64,000 bases of DNA, taken from assembly GCA_010094025.1 (NCBI GenBank), contig ML991784.1, forward strand, positions 186,001 to 250,000. Reading direction: 5' to 3'. Within the stretch, counting starts at the first letter, position 1, and each line of letters starts with the position of its first letter. The notes below the pieces were generated by a model. It was not told the origin of the DNA and searched no databases. It saw only the letters and a list, made by a program, of their open reading frames with translations. Position numbers and translations under genes: made by a program. Below, piece after piece: positions 1 through 12,355 of this stretch. This stretch comes from Viridothelium virens. Lineage: Eukaryota; Ascomycota; Dothideomycetes; Trypetheliales; Trypetheliaceae.

Positions 1-2231
1 TGAACGATACGACAAGATGGCGCCAACACTGAGATGATGACCTGTAATTAGCATATAGGCTTTGCTGAAGTGAACTGTCGTGTGTCCTAGATTAGCTTCT
101 TATTATACTTTGGACGAAGGATAGATAGACTTTTGAACGGTTTTGTAGTGGTTTGAGGTGCACGTGGGTCCGCGCTCGGGGGCTGAAATCCGCATCTCGC
201 TTTGGCATGGACGTCGACTGAGGGTTATAACAAGCGACGAATACGCCCGTATAGTAAGTTAGCGAAATTTTGCAGTGAGCGTGAATCGATGGTTTTACTA
301 TGGTGTAGTGAAAAGGGTCTCGAGAAGAGTCAGGCGCGCCTTTGAATCTGAGTAGGAACTCGGACGTGGCGAGTCCAGGCCCCACTGAGTGACCACTGAC
401 CAACAGGATCAAGGAGGTACCTAAGGTAAGACATGCCTGTCGTCTCCACGTGCCCATGCATGGATGTCGTCTTCGAAATTTAGCTTAACAATGAGGAGAC
501 CCCTGAGAGGCTTGATCCAGATGTTCCTATTCCGTCGATGTGATGATAATAATCACTGTCCGGAATATTCTGACCAAGATTCTGATCCCAGATTCGTCTT
601 TGGTGATGTGACCACCAGGCATCGATAAGGCGCATTGCGATCTTCGCCGGATAGCAGAGTAGCCTGTTGCTCGAGAGATAAGAAGCAAGGGCAGCTGATA
701 GTCCATCTTTTGCGGAGTCTTTTTCCCTTTGCCGCAATGCCTGTAATGACAGTCTCTTGTAGCAAAGCTTCATCAAGCTGTCAAAAACATGGTCGGCCTG
801 GATGAAGCTGGACTGGAGCTGAAGCGAGTCAAGAAAAGATGCAGCTAGATGGTAGTGGGAGACGGAAATTGTCCGGCTCGAGTTACGAAACTTAGTCTGT
901 CGGCTGGCGAGATAGTGTCCCGCAAGTCGTCCAAGGGACCGAAACGAAGGGGCGGAGGCTTTGGATCGCAATGCCATGGTAGAGAACGGAGCAAGACACG
1001 ACGATGCGGCGCGCTGGTGAAGACAATCGGGACAGCCTCACCCTTCATCAGAGATGCTCTGTCGAGTGTTTTCAACTGCAGCCGATGAATGCCAAAAGCA
1101 AGAATAGAGTCGCGACAGAAGGGAATCCAGGCTCCTCGCGCGTGGGGGGCATCAACGGGACAGTCGAGCTAGATTAGGTAGGCAGCTAGTACGGAGCATT
1201 ACGGAGTAGATTCTTCGTATCTCTCTCTCGTAGTAGGACGGCAGCAAGCGGGACAATACACCAAGTGATTCTGGATTTCCATTGCGTCTTTCTGCAGCGC
1301 TCCGCGGGTGTCACTGCCGAGGCGCACATACTAAGGTAGGTGCTCTACGGGATACTGCTCACCCAACCACCCAAACTCCCTCGACAGCTATTGCCATAGA
1401 CTCCAGCGCCGCCAGCCACCATGCTGGTGACCATACTGCATCCAGCTCCACCGGACATTTCTCCACTATTCGCCTCATCATCGTTGCTCCATACTAGGGA
1501 GGAAAAACGGTGATGGGACGCCCAAATGCGGAGAAGCCGGCGTGCTCTTCAGCATTTCTTCTATCGTCAGACGATCGCGGCAAGACCATGAGAGCACTAA
1601 CTACCGCTGCCGGCATTCCACCCTCTACTGCGTACCTACCCAGCTCTCCCAGCTCTCCTCAGGCCTTTGCCAGTGGCTAGCCGGATTGAGCGCACTGGAA
1701 GGCTGTTCAGTGCTTTGGGTGCTTTGGGTTACCGACTCCACCCATCAGAACGGCGTTATATCTGTAACGGCGTCCGCGCATATACCCTGTGGCAACCCCA
1801 TCGCTGGGATCGGTTGCGCTTTCCACGGTGCGAAGCTCTCATGCAGGAACCCATGTAGGCGGGAAGCTCGACTCAGGATGTGATGTAGTCTACACCGTCT
1901 GCGTGCGCCACCACCACGGAGCAGAAGCAGGATTTGGGAATAACCAGCTTCTCCTACGCATGCACCGTTTCACGCATTCTGCGGGTTCTCGAAGCCGTCA
2001 AGCCCGCTCCCCTGTAACCGGCAATTCGTCCAGGGTCCGCCGCCTACCCACGCTCTTTGTAGCAACAGTTGTTTTAGCCTCCCGCTCTTAATATGTCTGA
2101 TAATCCAGAATACTTCATGGCGCCTTTCTTTTTTGTTCGACTGTCCCAGGACTTCAGGTCTCATCATTGCTTAGCATCAGCTCCACCGCGCAGCAGGAGC
2201 CTTGAGACCCTGCCCCAACTCGGTGGTTAGC
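1..2231. other. Left-end stretch without a confident gene
   Basis: No reading frame here has recognisable conserved motifs. The best candidate is a 165-aa minus-strand ORF (listed separately). The 1.2-2.2 kb part lies directly upstream of the septation-protein gene and probably holds its promoter and 5' leader. The 9-mer TACGGAGTA occurs at 1200-1208, with a near copy (TACGGAGCA) at 1190-1198. Confidence 0.5.
480..977 (-). CDS. Hypothetical 165-aa ORF, doubtful
   Basis: This is an intronless ATG-to-stop ORF. Its first 35 residues are rich in Arg, Ser and Ala with no acidic residues, which would be compatible with a mitochondrial presequence, followed by a mostly helical-looking middle. I recognise no family. 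It may be a real small gene or chance coding potential; there is no supporting context. Confidence 0.25.
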   Translation of the reverse strand: MALRSKASAPSFRSLGRLAGHYLASRQTKFRNSSRTISVSHYHLAASFLDSLQLQSSFIQADHVFDSLMKLCYKRLSLQALRQREKDSAKDGLSAALASYLSSNRLLCYPAKIAMRLIDAWWSHHQRRIWDQNLGQNIPDSDYYHHIDGIGTSGSSLSGVSSLLS

Positions 2232-4496
2232 ATGACACACATTGCCAATTGTCTTTCACTTGACAACGCTCCAGGCCTGAGCATGGATCTGCGAGACCCG
2301 GCATATTCCCAAACATGCCCTAACTTTGTAAGCTTTCACTTGGACCTCAATCAGCCGTTCGTTCCCTAACCTCAAGAAACACATATAGCCAGTAGATTCT
2401 GGTTATAGTGACCTTGTTCGACGTACCAACAAGTGGAAGCTTACCGTCAATCCCAAATACCTTTTGCGGCCTTATCCGGGAGGAAGCTCAACCAGCCCTC
2501 CGGCTGAATCACCGTCGGATGAAAAGGTTATCGCCCTTTCAGTTACTCGCTCAACAACATCATTGAGTGATACTATGGCCCGGGACTTTCCGAGTTCAGG
2601 TTCTCAAGAACCACTCTTGGCTCTGCGCCCTAAAGCAGGCTCCTTTTCCCGCAGGCGAAGGCCTGGTGTTACCGAGCTTGGGTCCATGGCGACGGTTCAA
2701 GAAAGCTCTGCAATTGACTCTCGTACGCAACTCTCACATTTTAGCTCTGTCCATTTTCTACGCTTACAACAGCTCCCAGCAACCATTCCAGGCAGACCAC
2801 CTGTCCGCAAGCTCTCAAAGTATCAGAAAGGCGCCCCAACGGGTCATGGAAGGTCTAGCAGTGCTCCCGGCAGCAGTTGGAGAGACAATCCCTTTGGTGA
2901 TGCTATGCTTTCCTGCGTAACTGGGCCCCCAACAACGGGCCTACAAAAGTCGCCACTGGGGGACTCATCCAATGGAAGTCCTGCGAAGAAAAAGACGTCT
3001 GCCGGAGCTCTTTTCAAACCGACTCCCTTGGAGCCTATTGCTAGCCCCGTCAACTCGACCATCAAGGAGGGCCGACCGAATCTGCAGATCCGAACGAGGA
3101 ACGAATCTTCAGTATCCCCAGAACGGACGCCTCCCATTCCTCCTCCAAAGTCAGCTCCACTTGGAGGCAGAAATTCTCCCGCATCCAATCGACCGACACC
3201 CACCCGCAAGATTTCGTCCAATGCTCTTCGTATGACGTCCACCGCTCAACGTCCAAGCGAGAAGACATCGACTGAGTCCCTTGGGGCGAAATCACCCGAA
3301 TCAAAAGTTTTATCACCTATGACTGCCGGATCTGCAAGTCCCGCTGTACACAGAAGACAACAATCCGAAGCGGCCGCCTACGATAGCAGCCCGTCCACGG
3401 ATTTATCGGTCCTGCATCGAGGACGTCCGATTAAACGTACCCAATCCTTCGACCACCAGGAGAGGAACCCTTCTGCCTCTACCGCTTCCATCAGCTCCAC
3501 TGAACCCAAAGAAGTCTGGAAGCTCCCCAGTGGTCTCAAAAAATCCGAGGCTGTCCACAAGCTCAACGAAGCCGACAGGCGAAAACTCCACCGACAAGCC
3601 ACCTCCCAGGCCGACAAATTCGAGGTTCTGAGCGAAAGGGACATTGCCACCCTCTCGAAGGTAACGCTATCCGTTCTATCTCATTGCTGTGCATTTTAAG
3701 CAAATCCATCAACTGACCAAACACTTTTGCCAAACAGGAACTCCGCGCTCTCGACGAACGCTGCGACTATCTACGTAAGACGTACCGCTCGCTAAGAGCT
3801 GGCCGACAGAAGCTACACGCTCGTATGATGTCCTACCTCAAGCGTGAGAATGGCGCAATCTTCACTCGGGACGGCCTGATCCGGCAGGAAGAAGCCCTGG
3901 CCGAGCTCGACCTTAGCCTTGACGATTGGATCCAGAAAATCGAGCAGGCGGAGAACCGCAGACTTCGCATCCGGCAGAAGGTGCTCGAGCACTTCTGCGT
4001 TGCGCTTACGTTGGGCGAACAGACTGTGGGAAGTCCAGAAGTGCTTCCGTTGGTCATGTCACCTGTGGCTGGGGGACAAGGCATTGGTGTCGGTATGGCA
4101 GTGAGGGTGCAAGGCATGCAGGCTGCCCCTGAGCAGACTCCGCCAAGGAGTCCAGTGGAGAGAACTGATAGTCCCAAGATGTTTGCGGGGCTGCCTTCTT
4201 CCACTACGACGCCGGCCGGTGGGGTGCCGGCGGACCAAGAGGTGAAGCCTCTGGTGATAGAAGCAGGAAGCCCCAAGATGGGAGGAGGGGACCCGGGGAA
4301 GAGGAGGGATGTACAGAGCATCAAGATCTACGCAGACGAGGATGTGTTGGATCTGTTTTCAGATATCGAACAGGCGATCGATAACATGTTTGACTACGAC
4401 GAAAAGAGGGGCACGATTGGGGCAAAATTTGAGCAGCAAGAATTGGCCAGCGATGGCCATGCTAAAGAGCGAAAAGGAAGCGCGGCGACGCAATGA
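2232..4496 (+). CDS. Uds1-like protein (up-regulated during septation 1 domain)
   Basis: Predicted exons are 2232-2327, 2389-3660 and 3738-4496, giving 708 aa. Both introns are GT-AG; the first (61 bp) has a CTAAC branch site. The long middle exon is low-complexity, rich in Ser, Pro and Thr, with many potential phosphorylation sites. The conserved part spans the last junction (about residues 440-550): a helical block containing LDERCDYLRK and RAGRQKLHARM motifs, then an Asp/Trp/Ile stretch and QAENRRLRIRQK. I recall this block from fungal proteins named after S. pombe Uds1, induced during septation. The C-terminus ends in an acidic helix. An in-frame ATG at 2283 would give a 691-aa protein and is an equally possible start. 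The existence of the gene and the second intron are well supported; the function is inferred from the family only. Confidence 0.72.
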
Positions 4497-4648
4497 CGAA
4501 ATCGTTCAACTTCGGCCAACAGCACGAATATGTTTCTACTTTCCTGATTTTCTCCGGTTCACGACTTTGCCAGTCGAAGCTGTACATATACCAGTGCTGT
4601 ACAAGTTTATGACGGCATGAAGGCTTTTCGTTGAGGATGTAATGGCTT

Positions 4649-4674
4649 GGACGGATGGACGGACGGACGAATGG
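4649..4674. repeat. GGAC-type microsatellite
   Basis: About six imperfect 4-bp units (GGAC, with GGAT and GAAT variants) lie in tandem just 3' of the septation-protein gene. This is a simple sequence repeat with no evident function. Confidence 0.6.
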
Positions 4675-4851
4675 TGGAGTTACGATATTTACGGCTTGAC
4701 TTCCATTATTCTGTAGAAGAAATTTTCTATTTGGGAATTCATGGACAGTGCCAATTCTTCGCGACGAGATGTCCTGAATACTGTGGCGCTTGGTGGTGAC
4801 CGGTCTGCCAGCCACCATCACTCTGTTCACCCTGTTGATCGGAGACCCTGA

Positions 4852-4876
4852 GTCAGGGAAGTCAGGGAAGTCAAGG
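4852..4876. repeat. Short tandem duplication, unit GTCAGGGAA
   Basis: Two perfect 9-bp units at 4852-4860 and 4861-4869 are followed by a diverged third partial unit. Likely a replication-slippage product. Confidence 0.6.
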
Positions 4877-7124
4877 ATTTTCATGGCCAGGGTTTTAAAA
4901 ATCTTTCAATCCCTGGTTTATCACCCTTGGACTTTTGAGATCAATTTCAAGACTCTCCATCTGATCAATGAAAAGTGGTTGCACCAAAACCCCCATGCCC
5001 TTGAGGTTGCTCACTGCGTGGGACAGCAAAGCTACCCAGTACGCAGATCACTAGAACCGTGGGGCATCATCACACAAGCACCACCAGATCCCCTGCAAAC
5101 TTTAATTCCAGCGGGGTAAATGGACCGACCCCAGGTCTCCGTAAACAAAAGGTGAAATGGTGAAGCGAGCTCCCCATGGGGCCCTTGTTGGCTCCCCACT
5201 ATCTTGAAACTCTATTTCTCTTTTAAAAAAAACTAGAGGGTGACCTGATACTGGCCCTATCGAGCGGTCGAGGCGCAGATCTGGAAAATTGTGATGGGAG
5301 CGCAATGGTGGAGTCGAATCCTGTCGCATGCATGAACTGATTCATGAATGCGTTTCGTGTGCGAAAGCAGAGCAGAGATCTCATCAATTGTGATTGTGAT
5401 AAGATTCGGGCCATTGCCGCCCGCTGCAGTCATCCTCTAATCCTGCCGTGCCTGCATCATTGGGCATGGTGCGCAGCTGTGGGCGCCCTTTCACCGACAT
5501 CCTTGGTAACATCGCATCGACAGGCAAGTAGAAGCGGTCGTTCCGCCTCAACTGCAAATCCAATCTCTGTTATACTCCACAGTGACCCCAACTCTCCTTG
5601 TAAGACTCGACTTGTAGCCCACTCACCGTTGAGACACCATACCGAGTGCACTCTAAAGCTGAAGGAGGACGTGATTGATTTCTGCTGAATGAATGAATGT
5701 CCTCTTATTACCGAGATAGTGGTATTGCATGGATAGGAGCTGACGAAGGATGACAATAGTTGGGCCCCACATCCACACTACTCCGTACTACAGTTCGTGT
5801 TCACAAATTCTTTCAGGACAGAGATAGTAGACTAGAGGTGTTTTGGGCAGGGTCTCCTCGTCGAAGAGTAACGGTCACCTTCAGAAATTTCGCAAGCTCA
5901 ACGATGATTGAGCAGGCACCGATAAGAATAGGCTGCCCGTAGCGGCGTTTGCGCTTGGCAGTGCTTTCATGCAAGGACCGTCGCCTTCTCGGTTCTCCCG
6001 GCTTGAATTGTTGCAATGCGTGGCAATAGTGGTTTGCGATGCACGTAAAAGCATGGATTCGATACTCTGCAACTATGTCGTGCGGTTGTCCTAGTGGAAG
6101 CTGGAGTGAATCAGCCAGGGACCTGACACCGCAACCACGCATAACTGGCAAGTCTTAATGTGGATCCTTAGCCAAAGACCCTTTCCACTTCGCCGGATTC
6201 CTGGATTTCAAGGATCGTAAGACCGCCTCTTCATGAAGCATTGGTAATAACGAGAGCTGAGCTATCATATGAAAGGATCGGCCAAATTCGCTGCGTTGGG
6301 TATAAAAGCGGTGTTAAGGACTCTTGCCCAATACAAAAGCCAGGATGGTCCAAACACTTTTGGCCTACAAAATGACGGTGTGCAGTAGTTGCATGAACGA
6401 CAAGGACACCATATGCGGGGGAAACTTACATTATAGCCGAATTAGGTGTAAGGGGGGGCGGCAAAGTTCGAGAGATTCTCAGATGTACAAGCGCAAGACA
6501 GATGTACAGGCGCAAGAACAACATCGTGGGAAAACAGTTTCGATCTGAGTCTTCCCACATCCTGACCCGTAGACATCCGGAGCGGGCAAAAGTTGCTGTT
6601 GTTTGGTGCATGATTGCTTTTCATTGCGTCCCCTGCAGGACTAGTTCCAAGCAAGAACATAGCTGCAGAATGGAAAACGTTTGGGAAAAAGCATCAACTA
6701 TGCACGGCCCGATATTTCTCATCCAACAGCGGATTTCGGATACTGTATTCGAGTCGAGAAGTATTGGTAGACTTGATCAAGGGATGAGATCTTGCGCAAG
6801 TCTGGAAAGAGAAGAACAAGAACCCAGAATCTTTGATAACAACAGTAAAAGCTACTTAGCAGCTAAAAGCGACAGGAGAAAATGCAGTAAACTTGCTTGA
6901 TTGACAGGATGAAGCAACAATTCAAGTCTAAGTATCAGATCTTAGGGATGCATCACTGACAGTATCAACCCGATAGTGGGTAGTCATTTTTTGACCACTG
7001 ATGCCATCGGAGGTCGGCATTGCTCTAGGCGCTAGCGCAAAACGGTCGACTTCATCTCAAAATTTCTCGAGTCCAATCTTTAACACCTGCGTCAACTTCT
7101 TCCCATCCTCACATCAATCTCGCC

Positions 7125-7990
7125 ATGATACGAAGGACTGTATTAAATCAATCAACGTCCATCCATGCAACTTTAAGAAGGCATGCCGCGCCGCAGCGGC
7201 TCTCAAGACATCCGTTCTACCGGTCATCCTTTACCTCGCCACAACGGTCATGGATAGCTTCAAGATGGCATTCTGCATCAGCAGAGCAAAACACAAGCAC
7301 GGCGCAAGATAGCGCATCGCAACCTACATCCGAAGGCGGCGCGTCAGCTGCGGAGGATGCAGTGGCCCAGGAACAAGCTCAAGTACAGGAAGATCCCAAG
7401 GCAGAAGAGCTTGAGAAGAAAAACAGGGAGATCATTGATTTAAAGGTCAGTGTGAACTGCCGAAATCATCGTGCTTCAGCAATGCCTAACACAAGTTCAT
7501 AGGATCGCTACCTTCGCCAGGTGGCTGAATTCCGTAATCTTCAAGAACGTACTAAGCGCGAGGTACAAGCCGCAAAAGACTTTGCCTTGCAACGTTTCGC
7601 GAAAGACCTAATCGATTCGGTTGACAACCTGGACCGAGCCCTCTTAACGGTGCCCGAGGACAAAATCGATGCGGATAACAAAGACCTCGTCAACTTGCGT
7701 TCGGGACTGAAAATGACAGACACGATACTCATGCAGACGCTGAAGAAGCACGGCCTTGAGCGATTCGATCCATCGGATACGAAGGAGAAGTTTGATCCTA
7801 ACAGACATGAGGCGACATTCCAGGTCCCACAGCCTGACAAGGAGGATGGCACTGTCTTCCACACGCAGCAGAAGGGTTGGGCACTAAATGGACGTGTAAT
7901 CAGGGTATTTCAAGCCAAAGACGTTCTCAACGGAACCTTTGCTAACCGTGCATGTAGGCTCCAAAAGTTGGCGTGGTAAAGAATTCTTAG
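7125..7990 (+). CDS. mge1: Mitochondrial GrpE-type nucleotide exchange factor
   Basis: Exons 7125-7445, 7503-7904 and 7958-7990 give 251 aa. The protein would act in the mitochondrial matrix as exchange factor for the Ssc1-type Hsp70 of the import motor and folding system. The first ~45 residues are rich in Arg, Ser and Ala with few acidic residues (presequence). A long coiled-coil follows (about 95-140, beginning DRYLRQVAEFRN), then the GrpE beta-domain with the FDPNRHEA signature and GWALNGRVIR near the end. The third exon is only 33 nt: splicing at 7905/7957 gives APKVGVVKNS, the canonical family ending, whereas reading through gives an unrelated tail stopping at 7979. Intron 2 has a GCTAAC branch site. 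The length fits the family. The next gene is convergent. Confidence 0.93.
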
Positions 7991-8835
7991 TCTTGACGAA
8001 CCCAGCCTCTGTGCACCTTCTCGAACTGTACGACGACTTGTATAAACATTTAACTCACAGCATCAGCGTTTTTGCCATGTGTACATTCCACTCTGCATGT
8101 TTCATTTCGGATTTGTATTTTCCATAGCCCCGTCCAAGCACATTGGAAGGGATCGAGAAAAGCCTCCGCGAGGTCGATGAATATTGTGAAGTCTGCTTTC
8201 ATCAAGGATTTGCAATTAGAGCCGTAGGACATGCACACGCTTCATACCCGAGGCCATTTGACATATGGGCCTTGACATAAAGTCGTCGTATTACTGCTTG
8301 TATTGAACAAGCTCAACTTATACAATCCATTCGGCTGGGACGTTCGCGTACATATCCATGTTGAAAGTCACCCTGACCTACTTCTACGTCAACTCGCATG
8401 TACGTCCAAATAACCTTTGCCCATGGTCGGGTGATGATTGGTTGCATTATTGTGCAAGGAAAACCAACCACCCTGCAATCAAACGAAGGCACGAGGCATA
8501 ACAGTGAACCCTACCTTATTCAAAGTCTGGAGATGAGCCGAATTCCGAAAAAGCTTAATTTGGATTCTAGGATATATAAAACACTCTATGCGCTGGAGGC
8601 GCCACCAGTCTCGCCACTTTGCAGACAAGTTTCCAAACAAAGGTCCGGGTTATGAGACGTGAAACTAAAACATGTCCAAATATCGACAGAAGCAAGTTGG
8701 ATCGGATTAAGTCAAAGAATATGTGCCTCCGGTCCATGCAAGCCAATCCTCCTTCTATGTCGTGCGACCAAAATGCGGCTATGCTGCAGACACCCCCTGC
8801 AATGCGTATATGCATATTCGGCCACATATACCTCC
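7991..8835. other. Convergent intergenic region
   Basis: This lies between the 3' ends of the GrpE gene (+) and the Pxa1 gene (-). It is AT-rich, presumably 3' UTRs and transcription end sites. No further feature is recognisable. Confidence 0.5.
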
Positions 8836-11085
8836 TTAGGAAGCCGTCAACTCGGCCACCCTCTTCTCCAACTCCGGAACAGCCCGCAGCTGCAACTCCA
8901 ACTCTTCCTTCTCATCCTCTAATAGCAGTCGCCTTTCCGCATCCAGTTTAGTAAAAATGTAATCCCCCTGCCCGTCAAACTGCAAAATGTTCGTATGATA
9001 CTTCCACAGGCTCCTCCTATGACTGACCGTCATAAGGGTGATGCCCAATCTCTTCGCCTCATCATACATGACCCTCTCGATCTCCAGCGTCACGCTACTC
9101 GTGCACTCGTCCAAAATGGCGTACTTGGGCGCGTGATAAAACAGTCTCGCCATGGCCACTCGCTGCTGCAAACCACCTGATAGCGCATCCGTCCACTCCT
9201 GCTCGGCATCCCATCCTTCCGGATACCGATCGACAATGCCCTCGATCTCCACCACCGCCAAAATCCTATACAGGTCCCCATCCGTGACCCCCTTATCGCG
9301 CATCTCGCGCACGCCATCCGGGTAAATGATCTGCTGGCGCAGCGACCCCCGCGACAGATACGGCCGCTGGGGCAGATAAAAGATGTCCTCAAACGGCGGC
9401 TTGCAGACCTCGCCGCCATACACCGGCCACAGCCCGCCCAGGATGCGAAACAGCGACGACTTGCCGCAGCCGTTGGGCCCGACGATGAGGAGGTGCGCGC
9501 CGGGCGCGACGGTGAAGCTGAGCTCGCGCACCAGCACGTCGCCGTTGGGCGAGACGATGGGCACGCGGCGGAAGGCGATGGCGCCGTCGCTTTCGACGAC
9601 GCGGCCGCGGCTGGAGAGCACGGCGGCGTGGCTTGCGGTCGAGGCCGACGACACCAGCTTCTTCTCGAAGTGGCCGGCGGAGATGTCGGCGAGCACGTCG
9701 AGGAGGCTCGATACCCGCGCCGTGTAGCCGGCGAGCTCGGTGATTTCTTTGTAGGAGAACATGACGCGGCCGAAGGCGTCGGACGACATCAGGAGCATGC
9801 GTCTGTTCGTGACGAAGTCTTTGGTGGTGAAGTCAGTGAAGGAGTGGGGAGAGGATGGGAGAGGGGGGGCTCACTCTCTGTCCTGTCGCCCATGCTGGTG
9901 CCCTTGGCGCCGGCGACTTTGAAGAAGACGGGGACGCTGCAGAGAAGGAGGCCCAGAGCACCCCAGAAGTATTTGATGACGAAATCTTCCATGAACCCGT
10001 GGTAGAATCTTCTCCTCAGAATACGGTTGACGTGCTTGATGAGTGTAAAGTAGCCTTTGTCGAGCGTGTCCTTTTCAGCTTCATGGCCGTGATAAAGTGC
10101 GACTTCTTCGCTGTAGTCAATGAGTCTTGAATGAGAGAAACGGAATTCTCCCTCCAATCGAGCCTCATCCGCGACATATTTTCCGAACGGTGGCGTTAGA
10201 GCTCGCATGACATTTGCTGAGAGCTGGACCAGCAGACTCATGAAAAACAAGCCCTCACCTCCCACGCTTCTTGATAGTGAATAGTTATATATTATCATAT
10301 CCAAAACAGGTTTCGCGATATTAGAGTAAAGCTCTGCTAGACTGTTTGAGAATTTTGCGACATCAACTGTGATGAGCTGGTCCGCATTCTTTATCCGGTC
10401 ATCCAATGCAGAGAGAGTATAGAAGGTCATATTTCCAAGATAACGGCTATGTATGTAGTTGGTGAGGCGCGTGCGATATTGTAGAGAGAGCTTGCATTGA
10501 TGGAAAGAGAGCTGATTCCAGTGTGTTAGCAACGCATACGGACACAGGTACCCAGTCGAGACAAACCATGGAATTGGTGAATGTCGCAGGTATAGCGACA
10601 ATCATCCACCATACGAGACCTATCAGGAAGTCCCTGCCTTTCCCGCGCACCAGATTGCTCACGAGCCGTCCATCGAGTTCGGCCACGTAAAGACTGATTA
10701 GCGTACGAATTACGAGAAAGATACTGTGGCCTATAAGTAGTCTCAATTCCTTGCTCTTCCATCCTGGAATGACGATTTTCAGCAGTCGAAATAGATTCTT
10801 GAAGAACTCTCGATTTATTTCAACCCGCTTTCTCGAAGTAGATTCCCCCTCAGCAGAGCCAGTCGCTGGGTGTTGGCGGGCTTCAGATTGCCGACGCGAA
10901 GCTGCCTTTTGTTCGTTGATTGCAGTTCTTATTCGATTGAGGAGGGTAACGAAAAGCGTGAGGTAGACGGCGCGTGATATTCTTGTTCTGTGCTGTAAGT
11001 AGAGTGCAGCGAGCTCATCGATGAGACCTTTAATGGATCTTTCAGACGTTGGAAGGGCGGCTAGGAACTTAGACTGAGCGGCCAT
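8836..11085 (-). CDS. pxa1: Peroxisomal long-chain fatty acyl ABC half-transporter (ABCD family)
   Basis: Exons (minus strand) 11085-10567, 10511-9875 and 9818-8836 give 712 aa. The family imports long-chain acyl-CoA into peroxisomes for beta-oxidation, as a Pxa1/Pxa2 heterodimer in yeast. The N-terminal membrane domain (residues ~1-400) carries family blocks such as [31 protein letters not shown] and [16 protein letters not shown]. The C-terminal nucleotide-binding domain has Walker [10 protein letters not shown] (~499-507), signature LSGGLQQR (~598), Walker B AILDE (~619) and a [12 protein letters not shown]-loop. The LSGGLQQ and SHRRS variants fit the Pxa1 rather than the Pxa2 branch, as far as I remember. 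Both introns (55 and 56 bp) are GT-AG and restore conserved sequence across the joins. I chose ATG 11085 because the conserved N-terminus starts there; the open frame continues upstream. Confidence 0.93.
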
Positions 11086-12355
11086 GATGGTGCTCAAGCC
11101 CAAGCGCAGCAATTGTGTTTCCACATGGCCGCAGAGGACGAGAAGATCTGCCAGTTCTGAGGTGTTGATCGCATGTGACAATAAACCCTTTGGTAGGGCT
11201 GTCGGCTCCAGGGCTCCTCGGCTTCGCCCGCTCCCCCACATCATTCCTTTTGACCTCATCGCCGTCACTCTACATCTACCTCTCTTTTGCCCAGAGCCTC
11301 AACCAGGCATCAGGATGTCTCCTGACATTTATATTCCTCGTCCAGGTACTGAGCATAGTGATAATCTGAACCGCTGAACTGCTTCCAGAATATCTATCCT
11401 TGCGGCTTAAGCCCCTGTCAACGTATTTTAAGAAAACGCAGCACCCGCTGCTTGCTGTCTTCACATAGTACTAGGGGATTCACCTTACATCGGCAATATG
11501 TTTTTGTCTTTCTCACTTTCAATTCAAAGCCAGATAACGTTCCTAGGCTCACGATACAGAGTCAAAGTGGCTCACACCGTTAGATCGAAACGATACCACT
11601 TAAGTCAGATTCAGTCATGGCTCATTTGCCAGCTGTTTAACAATCCAACACAGAGACCCGGTCAATTCACTGCCGAAATGGTAGTTCATGATGGGCTTCT
11701 GTGAGATCATTGTACCGCTGTGCCAAGAGCCGGGCCCAAGTTAGCGCCCAAAGTCGCCGGAAGGGCACAAGGTCTGCTCCGGATGTTGCAAAGATTGTTC
11801 TGGACTGTGACTTCCAGAATGCGTGCAAATTAGGACTAAGCAACGATTACGACGGCCTTCATTTTGATTTGAATAGATATTTGTTCCGTCTGTGGGTTCC
11901 ACGATTTTTTTCTCCTGCTCAGTGTCGATCATCAAAGTCTTAAAACTCAACCATTGAATCTACAGGGTGGAATGCATTATCGTATATGTACGATCTGATT
12001 AAACGTAAGGCCACAAGCACGCAAGCGCGCCCCTGTACCTCTAGCCTCACTAAAGATCGCACGCTGAAGCCGACTTCGAGCTTCCTAATTGACATTCTGC
12101 AGCTTTGGAATCAATGTTCCTCTGCTACGATGCTAGCTAAGTTGTATGGACCGTTCGCCTAGTCTTCCATCTCGTAGCCGAACGTGCTATCTGCCATTGA
12201 TGGCGTGCTGAGAAACCCCATTTTACCGTCATAGACGCATTCGCTGCACGGATGGACAAAGATGGCGCGTATGTATAACTGTCTGACTTAGATTTCCCCA
12301 CCTAGAAGAACGGTAAGGTATCAGAGTTCCTGTTCATCCACCTCTATCGGACGAT
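11086..12355. other. Divergent intergenic region
   Basis: This separates the start of the Pxa1 gene (-) from the carboxypeptidase gene (+). It should hold both promoters. A CCTCGG hexamer lies at 11216-11221. I see no other gene; the ORFs present are short and featureless. Confidence 0.5.
11216..11221. promoter_or_regulatory. Possible FarA/FarB (fatty-acid response) site, CCTCGG
   Basis: CCTCGG is the core reported for the Aspergillus FarA/FarB fatty-acid regulators, whose targets include peroxisomal beta-oxidation genes. It lies 131 bp upstream of the predicted Pxa1 start, a sensible position for a peroxisomal acyl transporter. A single 6-mer is weak evidence. Confidence 0.3.

Larger units (their letters stand above)
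4497..7124. other. 2.6-kb intergenic stretch
   Basis: I find no convincing gene. Visible items are a short GGAC-type tandem repeat, a 9-bp tandem duplication, one TACTCCGTA motif at 5779-5787, and a TATAAAA at 6301-6307 placed 38 bp before a small cysteine-containing ORF (6345-6548) that I do not accept as a gene. The last few hundred bases are likely the promoter of the GrpE gene. Confidence 0.5.

Noticed and set aside
6301-6548. TATAAAA followed by a small cysteine-containing ORF
   Set aside because: The TATA box is 38 bp before the ATG, closer than usual, the ORF has no signal peptide or family resemblance, and overlapping ORFs exist in all frames.
9493-10005. Plus-strand 170-aa ORF over the Pxa1 gene
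   Set aside because: It is antisense to the ATP-binding domain and an intron, Gly/Val/Asp-rich, an artefact of GC-rich codons.
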